64,000 nucleotides of DNA, taken from the NCBI GenBank assembly GCA_964019055.1, contig OZ025218.1, positions 6,885,954-6,949,953 of the forward strand, written 5' to 3'. A program made the position numbers and the translations under genes. Numbering within the stretch: position 1 is the first letter of the stretch; every line of letters begins with the position of its first letter. This stretch comes from Anthopleura xanthogrammica. Lineage: Eukaryota > Cnidaria > Anthozoa > Actiniaria > Actiniidae. Positions 21,486-33,900 of this stretch are shown one piece after another. The notes beneath the pieces were generated by a model, which was not told the DNA's origin, searched no databases, and was given only the letters and a program-made list of their open reading frames with translations.

Positions 21486-21740
21486 CAGAAATTTGCTGTA
21501 ACCTAATCTTGGCAAGTCGCCTCGACCATGAAATATCTACACGTGTGTTAGTGAAACTTCCAGCGGAAGAAGAATTTGCTGTAATCTAATCTTGGCAAGT
21601 CGCCTTGTCCTTTCATAAATGTGTGAGTGAGACTTCCGGCAGAGGTAGAATTTGCTGTGACCTCTTCTTGGCAAGTCGCCTTGTGCATCCATAAATGTGT
21701 GAGTGAGACTTCCAGTGGAAGTAGATTTTGTCGTCACCTA
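21486..21740. repeat. About 3 tandem copies of an 83-bp unit
   Basis: Each unit holds GAATTTGCTGT, CTTGGCAAGTCGCCT and GTGTGTGAGTGAGACTTCC in that order, with copies diverging. The last unit decays after 21730. No gene is seen around it. Confidence 0.8.
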
Positions 21741-24149
21741 ATTCTGGTAAAAGTTTGGACAAGAAAAAAAAAACCAGTACAAAAATTCAAATAATTGGCG
21801 CGATCAATCAAGAAGATATTGCGGTCTAAATTTTCAATAATCAAAGTTTCTAATTCACCGCGTATCCGGAAATGACGTCAATTAACGTCTGTGAAAATTC
21901 ATTGTATGGACTGTGGAACGAATATATACTCAACATGGCGAATTAGGAACAAGGAAGCTTTAGATTATACTACGAGTACGAGTAGCCCGAGTACGACTAC
22001 GAGATTATTCCTTTTAAAGTATTTTTAGTATCGTACCCGTAGTTTTATTATAGTATTGTATTCGTAGTCAAATCTAAAGCTCCCTACCATTACGGTTAGA
22101 CTGTTTAGAGAGGATTTTGTACTGAGACTGTGTACAGCCCCTACTCACGTCCTCCCCCTGCGGACGATGTACACACACTATCCACAGCACAGGTAGCCCA
22201 CCTATAATTTTATTATAGGTATGAGAGATAAGGTAAAATTCAAAAGAGCATAACTTGCTCAAATCCAACTAGAAAGAATTGAAACCTTCCCCAACGATAA
22301 AATGAAAGATAAAGAACAGTTAGGTGTAACTCAAATGTGATTTATCTCATATATAGTATTTTTTTAATTCTTCGAAGATATCAGCTCGGCTTCTGAGCAT
22401 TCTCATACATAGCTTAAGCTAGCTGTATCCACAGTCTAGGATTTCGTATAGATTTACGTTCATAGGGCACGGCACGGCCTCAATAAACAAACCTATTGAA
22501 ACACTCGCAGAGGGATTACCGTAGGCGAGTGCTTCAAATAATCATGCTTTCTGTGCTTCCTAAGTACTTTATTACTGAAAGGAGCACGGGGAAAAGCCGT
22601 TTTATCTGTTTTATTATATAAAAAGAAGAAATCCGTAGCAGTTTTCAATGCGGTTTTCTTACACTTTCTTGCAAAAGTTTGCTGTGCGTGTGCGGATAGC
22701 GTCAGCATGCAACGTACTGTGCTCCGTGCTAGATTTCATGCAAATAATTATTTAATTTGTGTCTAATTCTTAGTTCGTGCTCAAATATTTTATAAATATA
22801 AATATTTCCCCGCAATCATAGAAAATCTGCCTTATCATTATTTAATTAGTGATTATCTGCATCCTGTCCATCACCATGGTTTCCATCTTGACTGACCTCG
22901 TGTGGGCTTAACTTCCTAAACAAATTTTAAAAAGATGAACTGTTGATGGATTCCTACTTCTGCTATCAGGCTGAAAGATTCCTCGATACATTGAATTTTA
23001 TTTTCATACTTTATCAGTTTTACTTGTTTTCAATATAGACCCCTTTCACGTGATGCCAAAGCAGCTCAATTTGAAGGACAAAACAAAATAACTTCGATCT
23101 CCTAAGAATTGGAAACATCTGTTTGCTTTGTCCTCTAAATTGAGCTGCACATTCCAACGTGCTGCATGCATGGTGTCTATATTCATATACTTTTGTGCAC
23201 GAGTGAGTTTCTGAATAGCATTTCAGCGAGAAACTATTTGATTTTAACAATAATTTAACGAGAAAGAAAGTGATGGGACATGTTGGAATGTCTCTAGAAA
23301 TTAAACGTGCTTCAGTTAACGGTAAAGCTTTGGTGCAGAGTGAGCATTTCAGATTTTTCTGGAGCAATCTGTTTCGACTTCCCCTCTGTAGTTTTACTTC
23401 CTCTCACAGCCAACTGTCGTCATCAAACGTTTCCGGCTGCATATTCGAGAGATCATAAAAGCGCCTAGTCATGTAAGTTTGGTTCATCTGAAAGTCGTTC
23501 CATCGACCTTGATGTTAAGGAGAAAGCCGTTATATATTGATTCAATCACTGATAAGCAAGGTAAGAAGCATCTCTGTACACGTTTTAAGACACAAAGCTA
23601 ACCCTGTGCATTCCGTCCCACGTATGAAACAGTTATTTCAACCAGCGGAGCAACTACAGAATACCCCGCCAATCGTATTCAGTAGTCGGAACTCTTTGAA
23701 GAACGGGGCATGCATACAACAATAGAAATCATAGTTATTAATATGTGCATATGATTTGCGGGGTATTCTGTAGGTATACGTAGATGATATACATAATGTA
23801 AATAATTTTTTGTGATGTCAGTCAATCTTGTTTCTGCTACTCAACCTATTCATATTTGCATAGTACATGTAGAAATTACTGGGTTGTAGCCAACTCGAAA
23901 GTTTTCAATTACTACGTACCACACACGAACCCAAATCTCTCTTTATCAGTAGTTTCTATTCTATTAAATTTATACCTATCATAATTCTTTATCAATTTAT
24001 ACTTCACTTTGTAATATATAATTCCTTATTGCACGCAGGAATAAACTACAGTCTAAAGTATAAGTCTTGAAATAATGCTTTTTCTAAAATAATGCTTTTT
24101 TTTAAATACAGAAGTTACTGGTCAAGACAATTTTTTTGTTCACTGAAGA
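21741..24149. other. Intergenic upstream of the giant gene; dispersed repeats
   Basis: 22190-22420 is the inverted partner of the repeat at 6340-6610. A short inverted repeat (CTACAGAATACCCCGC and complement) lies at 23652-23773. Small ORFs show no family motif. No convincing promoter for the gene at 24150 was identified; an AATATATAAT word lies at about 24012. Confidence 0.45.
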
Positions 24150-27100
24150 ATGAAGGTCATCATCCTGGTTTTGACGTTTGCCTCCATGTTGGCGACGGGT
24201 AAGTGAATAACACGAGTGAACTTTTGAAAAACGTTTGAAAAACTTTTGCGCATTCTAATTGTGCTGTTGTAAAAATATAAAAATTGACTTCAAACTTTCC
24301 TGACAAATGTACAGTACAAAAAAAAAACAAAAAAAAAACAAACGTGGAGTCGGTTCAATTCTTGAAACTTAAGTCTGATTCTTATATTGTCGTTATTACA
24401 ATACAATATCTTGGTCTCACAAAAGTATATTTATTTATTTAATGAATTTTGACCTATTGAATACTAAATACTAAATAATAAGATAAATTTACAATAGGTG
24501 GGGGTCAACACATCAGAGCTCGGCTCCAAATTAAGTGTGCCCAAAATAATGCAAATATTAAATATAAAAGTATGTAAGAATCATGCAAAGATATATTATA
24601 GGCTTATGAATCGAAGTTGACGTTCTCAAAAGAAATAGGAAAGGCTTAAGATTTATGTTTTCTTGTGAAAAAGTAAGTGGCAAAAGTGCTGATAATTATC
24701 AATCAATCAATTTTCATTTTCGTACCAAATAGTTTACAAAGTAATAATAATATGATAGTACACACTGCTTTTGTGGTACATGCCAGCTGTAATAGCTTTG
24801 GACTAGTCGAGACAGCTGGCATATTCCTAGTTATTTCAACAATTTAAGTCATGGAAGTTTGTCGTTATATAGAGAAAAAAGAATAAATATATCAATAAGT
24901 ACAGTATGAAAAAAAAAAAGGAAACAAACGAAACTTATTTTAAGATTGTCTAGTTTAATTGCTGAAAGAAAACGACCATTTCTTTTCTCTGGTAAACGCT
25001 CTTGATTTTTTTATGAAAACTGTAGCATGGTCTAGCATAACATGTTGTTTTGAAAATAAAGATGCAATATCATTGGTAGTTAAATTTGATCAAAAAGGAT
25101 TTGATTTTTAATTACTCTTATTACTATCATTTTCAACATCGTCGCCATTATTAATAATATTAATGTCATTTTTATTTGTTAGTATAGACCGAATGCCAAT
25201 ATGGCCGCCATTGACTTTCAGAAATAAAAACCTAATCTTAAAAAATAAGCACCACCATCAGAAAGAGCAAGAAAACATATGTATTTTTGGAAAGTTTCAT
25301 TGCTATGAATAGAATTCAAGTTAAGCTATTTGGGAACAAAATTACAGATATTTGTATGTGTTCAGTGATCTGTTTCCGTGTAGCCTCGTTGTGGTGTTAA
25401 GAGAATGACGGTTTTATATGAAATGTGAAACAGTCTGGCCAATGCATGGTGGCCCAACGGGTATATAAACTGAGGACAAGGTCAAAACAATGGTCCCAAA
25501 AAGGGACTCTTTTTTAATGATTTAGTTTTTTTAGTACTATATACTCCTCCCTCCCCCCCCCCCCCCCATGAAACCTGTACATGTCCGAATGCTCCATTTT
25601 CTATATTTCTATACACAACTACGTTAATTGTTTAGCATGCAAGCAAGTACATTCATTTCTGACAGTACACTGAGTACATTTCATTTCTACATGTGACTTT
25701 ATTTTTAGCTTTGTAGATATTCGAGGTCAAAATCCAGGAGTCCACTTCCAGAGTGTTGAGTACCGTGTAACCCCACCCCAACCCTACCCTCCCCTCTCAA
25801 TCATAATTTTCGGGTTCCCATAAGATGACAACTATTTTGACCTCATCTCTTGGCTTTCTTGTTTTCCAGCTACTGCCGGAATAAAGTACTGTGGAATCTA
25901 TCCATACGATCCAAAAACTCAAATCTGCTGCTCAGGAGTTCCTCAAATAAAGCCCAACAAATTCACATCCTGTTGTGGTAAAACTGCGTTCAATCCCAGT
26001 TCACAATACTGCTGCGCTGGTGTGGTTAACCAAAAGTCACCAAATACATATTGCTGTGGAAAAACCACGTCTAACTCGATGACACAGATTTGCTGTGGTG
26101 GCAAAGTGGTTACAAAAAGTAGCAGCTCGATGTCTTGTTGTGGTAGTAAAGGGTACGACTACAGAAAACAGTTCTGTTGTGCTGGGATAGTAATATCGAA
26201 GGATGTCCATAATGCCTGCTGTATTAGAAAACCATACAGCTCTTTGACTGAAATTTGTTGCAATGGAAATCTGTTTAAGAGGAACGGCTCTAATTATTGC
26301 TGTGGAAGTAAGACCTACGGCTATCAAACCCAGTTTTGCTGCGCTGGGAAAGTAATGGCTAAAGGTGTGAATAACAACTGCTGTGGTAGAACTCCGTACA
26401 ACACAGCTACGAATATTTGCTGCCGTGGCCAAGTTAAGACGAAAGCAAGTCCAACAAGTTCATGTTGTGGAAGTAAGGTTTATAACTACAAGACTGAATT
26501 CTGTTGTTCTGGCATCGTAAAGACGAAAGGAGTCCATAACCAATGCTGTGGACGAAAGACGTACAATACGGCGACACAGATTTGTTGTGGGGGAAAAGTT
26601 TCGACTAAAAGTAGCCCTTCTACGTCTTGTTGTGGGGGAAAAGTCTACGACTATCAAACCCAGTTTTGCTGCGCTGGGAAAGTAATGGCTAAAAGTGTGA
26701 ATAGCAACTGCTGCGGTAGAACTCCGTACAACACAACTACGAATATTTGCTGCCGTGGCCAAGTTAAGACGAAAGCAAGTCCAACAAGTTCGTGTTGTGG
26801 AAGTAAGGTTTATGATTACAAGACTGAATTCTGTTGTTCTGGCATCGTAAAGACGAAAGGAGTCCATATATAACCAATGCTGTGGACGAAAGACGTACAA
26901 TACGGCGACACAGATTTGTTGTGGGGGAAAAGTTTCGACTAAAAGTAGCCCTTCTACGTCTTGTTGTGGGGGAAAAGTCTATGACTATCAGTCCGAGTTC
27001 TGTTGTGCTGGTGTGGTAAAACCAAAAGGAGTCCATAACCATTGCTGCGGAAGAACGCCGTACAAAACAGCAACACACTTCTGCTGTGGTGGTCAGGTAA

Positions 27101-30100
27101 CAAAGAGAGGAGTCTCTACCTCTTGTTGTAGAAGTACTGTGTTTAACTACAACACCCAATTCTGCTGTTCTGGTATGGTAAAAAGTAAAGGAGTGCATAA
27201 CGCTTGCTGTGGGCGAACAACTTACAACACGGCGACCCAGGTTTGCTGTGGCAGTAAGCTATCAAAGAAAAGCGGTCCCACCTCTTGCTGCGGAAGAACG
27301 CCGTACAAAACAGCAACACACTTCTGCTGCGGTGGTCAGGTAACAAAGAGAGGAGTTTCTACCTCTTGTTGTGGAAGTACTGTGTTTAACTACAACACCC
27401 AGTTCTGCTGTTCAGGTATGGTAAAAAGTAAAGGGGTGCACAACGCTTGCTGTGGGCGAACAGCTTACAACACGGCGACCCAGGTTTGCTGTGGCAGTAA
27501 GCTATCAAAGAAAAGCGGTCCCACCTCTTGCTGCGGAAGAACGCCGTACAAAACAGCAACACACTTCTGCTGTGGTGGTCAGGTAACAAAGAGAGGAGTT
27601 TCTACCTCTTGTTGTGGAAGTACTGCGTTCAACTATAACACCCATTTCTGCTGTGCTGGTGTGGTCAAGACGAAGGGAGTCCTTAATGCTTGCTGTGTAC
27701 AAAAACCGTACGACACTGTGACCCAGATCTGCTGTGGTGGCAAAGTAACACCAAAAGGCAGCTCTTCATCGTGTTGTGGATTTACCGCATACAACTACAA
27801 CACGGAGTTCTGCTGTGCTGGTGTGGTCAAGACGAAGGGAGTCCATAATGCTTGCTGTGGACAAAGACCATACAATACCTCCTCTCAGATTTGCTGTGGT
27901 GGTTTTGTAAAAGCAAAAGGGAATCTCACCTCTTGTTGTGGAAGCACACCATACGATTATAGAACCCAGTTCTGCTGTGCTGGAGTGGTCACATCTAAAG
28001 GAGTACACAATTCGTGCTGTGGACCAAACCCATACAATACTGTAACACAAATTTGCTGTGGTAATCAAATATCACCGAGAAGTGGTTCGATTTCCTGCTG
28101 TGGAAGTAAAGTGTACGATTACAAGATACAATTCTGTTGTGCTGGAAGAGTGATTGCTAAAGGTGTGAATAACAATTGCTGTGGTAGAACTCCGTACAAC
28201 ACTAAGACTAACATTTGCTGTGGACTCAAAATTCACGAGAAAAATAGCTCTATCTCGTGTTGTGGAAGTGGTCCTTACAACTACCAAACACAGTTCTGCT
28301 GTGCTGGCAAGGCAATTGCCAAGGGAGTAAATAACGCATGCTGCGGACAAACACCTTACAACACAGTGACCCAGATGTGCTGTGGTGGTCAGATATCAAA
28401 AAGAGTGGGCTCTACGTCATGTTGTGGCAGTACTACATACGACTACAATAAAGAGTTCTGCTGTGCTGGTGTGGTAAAGAAGAAAGGAGTCCATAACGCC
28501 TGCTGCGGAAAAAGACCTTACGACACAGTGACACATTTCTGCTGCGGTGGTCAGGTAATAAAGAGAGGAGTTTCTAATTCTTGTTGTGGAAGTACTGTAT
28601 TTGATTACAACACCCAGTTCTGCTGTTCTGGCATTGTAAAGACAAAAGGAAAGCACAACGCTTGCTGTGGGCGAACAACTTACAACACGGCGACCCAGAT
28701 TTGCTGTAGTGGCAAGCTATCAAAGAAAGATGGTATCACCTCCTGTTGTGGAAGTACTGCGTTCAACTATAACACCCATTTCTGCTGTGCTGGCGTGATC
28801 AAGACGAAGGGAGACCATAACGCTTGCTGTGGACAAAAACCGTACACCATGGCAACGCAGATCTGCTGCGGTGGGAAGATATTTGATAAAAATGGCTCAA
28901 TATCTTGTTGTGGAAGTTCAGTATTTGAATACAAAACTCATTTCTGCTGTGCTGGTAAGGTGATGGTAAAGGGAAGCTATTCTCAATGCTGTATCAGAAC
29001 ACCATACAATTCTGCGACGCACATCTGTTGTGGCAATTTAGTACAAAAGAAAGTCGGTTCCACCACCTCCTGTTGTGGGGGAAATGTGTACGACTTCCAA
29101 ACGCATTTCTGCTGTGCTGATGTCGTAAAACCAAAAGGACTGCACAATTCTTGCTGTAGACGTGCACCGTACAACTCTGCGACCCAGATTTGCTGTGGAG
29201 GAAAAGTGCACGATAAGAACAGTTCTCTGTCCTGTTGTGGAAACAAAGTTTACGATTATAATTCCCAGTTCTGCTGTGCAGGCGTGATCAAGCCCAAAGG
29301 AGACCACAACACATGCTGTGGGCAAATACCATACAACACGGCAACTCAAATATGCTGTAGCAATCAAGTAAAAGAGAAAGCTAACAGTGCTAGTTCGTGT
29401 TGTGGGACTAAAGTGTTTGATTACCAGACCGAGTTCTGCTGTGCTGGTATCGTAAAGACAAAAGGGGTGAATAACGCTTGCTGTTTTAGAACACCATACA
29501 GCACAGTAACCCAGATTTGCTGCAGTGGTAAATTAACATCAAAAGGAAGCTCTACGTCTTGTTGTGGAACTGCTACATACAACTATAATACCCACTTCTG
29601 TTGTGATGGTGTGCTCAAGATGAAAGGAGTGACCAACGCTTGCTGTAATAGAACCCCATACAACACTGGAAACAAGATTTGCTGTAGTGGTCAGCTTTTA
29701 ACCAAAGGACAATTCAACTCATGTTGTGGGAGAAAAGCTTTCGATTACAGAAAAGCGTTTTGTTGTGCCGGAGTTGTTAAGACGAAAGGGGTTCATAATG
29801 CATGCTGTAATGGACAAAAGCCATACAATACCGTCAGTGTTATTTGCTGCTCTGGGCAGGTAAAGACGAAGGGGAGCCCTACAAGCTCGTGTTGTGGAAG
29901 TAAGGTGTATGACTACAATACTCAGTTCTGTTGTAATGGTGTAGTGAAGACCAAAGGCATCCATAACTCGTGCTGTTGGAAAACATCATACAACACTGCG
30001 ACACATATCTGCTGTGGTGACAAACTTGCAAAAAAGACCAGTAGCTCCATCTCTTGCTGTGGACGTCAATTGTTTGACTATCAGTCGCAGTTCTGTTGTG

Positions 30101-30495
30101 CTGGCATCGTCAAGACTAAAGGAGTGACAAACGCTTGCTGTGGAAGAACTCCTTACAACACAACTACGCAGCTTTGTTGTGGTGGTACTATAAACCCGAA
30201 AGCCATCTCCACTTCATGCTGTGGTAAAACTGTGTACAATCACAAAACCCATTTATGCTGTGGTGGTGTGGTAAAGGCTCAAAAAAAACATTCTTCAGCG
30301 ACTGCCTGTTGTGGTAAAAACACCTACGACCCTAATGCAAAGCTATGCTGTGCTGGAATTCTGAAGCCTAAAGCGAACATCTACAGTCGGTGCTGTGGTG
30401 CATCGACGTACAATCGTAACACACACGTTTGTTGTACGAATGGGTTGGTGTTATCAAAACTAGACCCTTTGGTTACCACATTAGTTTGTAAATAA
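24150..30495 (+). CDS. Giant galaxin-like dicysteine-repeat protein (about 1,556 aa), one frameshift
   Basis: Exon 1 (24150-24198) codes the signal peptide MKVIILVLTFASMLAT and ends at a GTAAGTG donor. Exon 2 starts at 25870 after TTTTCCAG, in phase 1. It is one 4.6-kb exon. The protein is almost wholly repeats of about 54 residues holding four CC pairs: a CCGRTPYNTATQICC half alternates with a CCGSTVYDYNTQFCC half, and linkers are Lys-rich (VVKTKGVHNA). About 111 CC pairs are visible. At 26868-26871 four extra bases (CATATATAAC against CATAAC in the sister repeat at 26543) cause a TAA at 26871-26873. Beyond it the next frame is open from 26872 to the TAA at 30493-30495. Galaxins described in corals are far shorter. 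It is secreted; a matrix role is inferred. It could be a recent pseudogene, an allele or a sequence error. Confidence 0.85.
24199..25869 (+). other. Intron 1 of the giant galaxin-like gene
   Basis: 1.67 kb between the donor GTAAGTG and the acceptor TTTTCCAG. It contains a poly-C tract near 25553-25567 and a 10-bp inverted repeat (TGCCAGCTGT/ACAGCTGGCA) at about 24781-24822. No other gene is seen. Confidence 0.7.
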
Positions 30496-30829
30496 TTAAC
30501 AAAATCGGACGACCAAGTAGCATTGTGCTGGAGGGAGGGGGAGAGAGAGGGAATCTAATTTAGATAATATTTTATAAGAAAATTCCATTCTTTTTGTCAA
30601 AGGTTGTAGCATCCTAATCAAATATCAACAACCTAGAAACTAGAATGGACAACATAAAGATAGTGGGAAGGAAGGGATTAATCATTTTGATCAATAATTG
30701 ACGTATTATCAAGGTGATTTTATCGCATGTGCTTTTATAATTAATTTCAGAAACTTTTCTCATATAACATTTTTAATCTTTTAAAATTTGTGTTCCGAGC
30801 ATTGTCAAAACAAACCTTATAAATATCTA

Positions 30830-30835
30830 AATAAA
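30830..30835 (+). terminator. Polyadenylation signal of the giant gene
   Basis: AATAAA 335 nt past the stop, followed by the GT-rich stretch GATGTTTGTGTTAC. Confidence 0.5.
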
Positions 30836-30949
30836 GATGTTTGTGTTACATTTAGTCATATCCTAAAACAGCCCAGTTTGGTTAACATAGTTTGTTTTAT
30901 TTCAGGTCCTTTGTCTATTACCCCTGTATACAATTTCCCTCCTATACCC

Positions 30950-33900
30950 ATGATATACATGGATTCGATCGATTTTGGCCCATTTTCACACCTTTTGAAA
31001 ACATATGCATTATTTATGACGAATGCAAAATATGTCATTCCTGGCCCTTTTCAGACAAAAAGCATGAGCTATATCCCATCGTTTTGATCGATTTTGGCCC
31101 ATTTTCACACCTTTTTGAAAATTATGATTTATTAATGAAAAAATGCAAAATGGGTCATTTCTGTTTTTTTTTTTACAGAAAAAAACCATAAGCTATAGGC
31201 CATGGATTTGATCGATTTTGGCCCATTTTTACACCTTTAAAAAAATATACATTATTTATAAGGTAACCAAAAAGGCCGTTTTTGGCCCTTTTCAGACAAA
31301 AAGCATGCACTATAGCCTTTGGTTTTGAATAATTTTGACCCATTTCCCCACTTTTTTGAAAATTATGATATATTAATGAAAAATGCAAAATGGGTCATTT
31401 TTGGCCTTTTCAAACAAAAACCATGGGCTATAGGCCATGGATTTGATCGATTTTGGCCCATTTTCACACCTTTAAAAAATATACCTTATTTATGAAGTAA
31501 CCAAAAAGGCCGTTTTTGGCCCTTTTCAGACAAAAAGCATGCACTATAGCCTTTGGTTTTGAATAATTTTGACCCATTTCCCCACTTTTTTGAAAATTAT
31601 GATATATTAATGAAAAATGCCAAATGGGTCATTTTGGCCTTTTCAAACAAAAACCATGGGCTATAGGCCATGGATTTGTTCGATTTTGGCCCATTTTCAC
31701 ACCTTTTGAAAAAATATACATTATTTAAAAAGTAACCAAAAAGGCCAATTTTGGCCCTTTTCAGACAAAAAGCATGCACAATAGCCCTTGGTTTGGATCG
31801 ATTTTGGTCAATTTTCACACCTTTAAAAAAATATGCATTGTTTATGAAAATTGCAAAATATGTCATTTTTGGCCCTTTTCAGTCAAAAACCATGAGCAAT
31901 AGCCCATGGTTTTGAATAATTTTGGCTCATTTTCACACCTTTTTAAAAATTATGATTTAGTAATGAAAAATGCAAAATGGGTCATTTTTGGACTTTTTCA
32001 GACAAAAACCATGGACTATAGGCCATGGATTTGATCGATTTTGGCCCATTTTCACACCATTTGAAAAAAATATGCATTTTTTATCAAGAATGCAAAATAT
32101 GTCATTTTTGGCCCTTTCGAGTCCAAAAACATGAGCAATAGCCCATGGTTTTGAATAATTTTAACCCATTTTCACACCTTTATGAAAATTATGATTTATT
32201 AACGAAAAGATGGAAAATGGGTCATTTTTGACCTTTTTTTAGACAAAAACCATGGGCTATAGGCCATGGATTTGATCGATTTTGGCCCATTTTCACACCC
32301 TTAAAAAATATACCTTATTTATGAAGTAACCAAAAAGGCCGTTTTTGGCCCTTTTCAGACAAAAAGCATGCACTATAGCCTTTGGTTTTGAATAATTTTG
32401 GCTCATTTCCCCACTTTTTTGAAAATTATGATATATTAATGAAAAATGCCAAATGGGTCATTTTGGCCTTTTCAAACAAAAACCATTGGCTATAGGCCAT
32501 GGATTTGATCGATTTTGGCCCATTTTCACACCATTTGAAAAAAATATGCATTTTTTATCAAGAATGCAAAATATGTCATTTTTGGCCCTTTCGAGTCCAA
32601 AAACATGAGCAATAGCCCATGGTTTTGAATAATTTTAACCCATTTTCACACCTTTATGAAAATTATGATTTATTAACGAAAAGATGGAAAATGGGTCATT
32701 TTTGACCTTTTTTAGACAAAAACCATGGGCTATAGGCCATGGATTTGATCGATTTTGGCCCATTTTCACACCTTTAAAAAATATACCTTATTTATGAAGT
32801 AACCAAAAAGGCCGTTTTTGGCCCTTTTCAGACAAAAAGCATGCACTATAGCCTTTGGTTTTGAATAATTTTGGCTCATTTCCCCACTTTTTTGAAAATT
32901 ATGATATATTAATGAAAAATGCCAAATGGGTCATTTTGGCCTTTTCAAACAAAAACCATGGGATATAGGCAATGGATTTGATCGATTTTGGCCCATTTTC
33001 ACACCATTTGAAAAAAATATGCATGTTTTATCAAGAATGCAAAATATGTCATTTTTGGCCCTTTCGAGTCCAAAAACATGAGCAATAGCCCATGGTTTTG
33101 AATAATTTTAACCCATTTCACACCTTTATGAAAATTATGATTTATTAACGAAAAGATGGAAAATGGGTCATTTTTGACCTTTTTTAGACAAAAACCATGG
33201 GCTATAGGCCATGGATTTGATCGATTTTGGCCCATTTTCACACCTTTTGAAAAAATATGCATTTTTTATCAAGAATGAAAAATATGTCATTTTTGGCTCT
33301 TTTCAGTCAAAAAGCATGACCAATAGCCCATTGTTTTGAATAATTTTGGCTCATTTTCACACCTTTTTGAAAATTATGATTTATAAATGAAAAATGAAAA
33401 ATGGGTCATTTTTGGCCTTTTTTAGACAAAAACCATGGGCTATAGCCCGTGGTTTTAATGCATGTTGGTTCATTTTTACGCCTTTTGAAAAAGATATGAA
33501 TTATTTATGAAGAATGGAAATATGTCATTTTTTGCCCTTTTCATTCAAAAAGCATGACCAATAGCCCATTGTTTTGAATAATTTTGGCCCATTTTCACAC
33601 CTTTTTGAAAATTATGGTTTATTAATGAAAAATGCAAAATGGGTCATTTTTAGCCTTTTTCAGACAAAAAGCATGAGCAATAGGCCATGGTTTTAAATAA
33701 TGTTGGCCCATTTTCACACATTTTTGAAAATTATGGTTTATTAATGAAAAATGCAAAATGGGTCATTTTTGGCCTTTTTCAGACAAAAACCATGGGCTAT
33801 AGGCCATGGATTTGATCGATTTTGGCCCATTTTCACACCTTTAAAAAATATACCTTATTTATGAAGTAACCAAAAAGGCCGTTTTTGGCCCTTTTCAGAC

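Noticed and set aside
21537..21737. 66-codon ORF with internal repeats (SLTHTFMDAQGDLP-like)
   Set aside because: Product of the 83-bp tandem repeat.
26037..29964. Many minus-strand ORFs across the giant gene
   Set aside because: Antisense shadows with repeat-derived composition and no motif.
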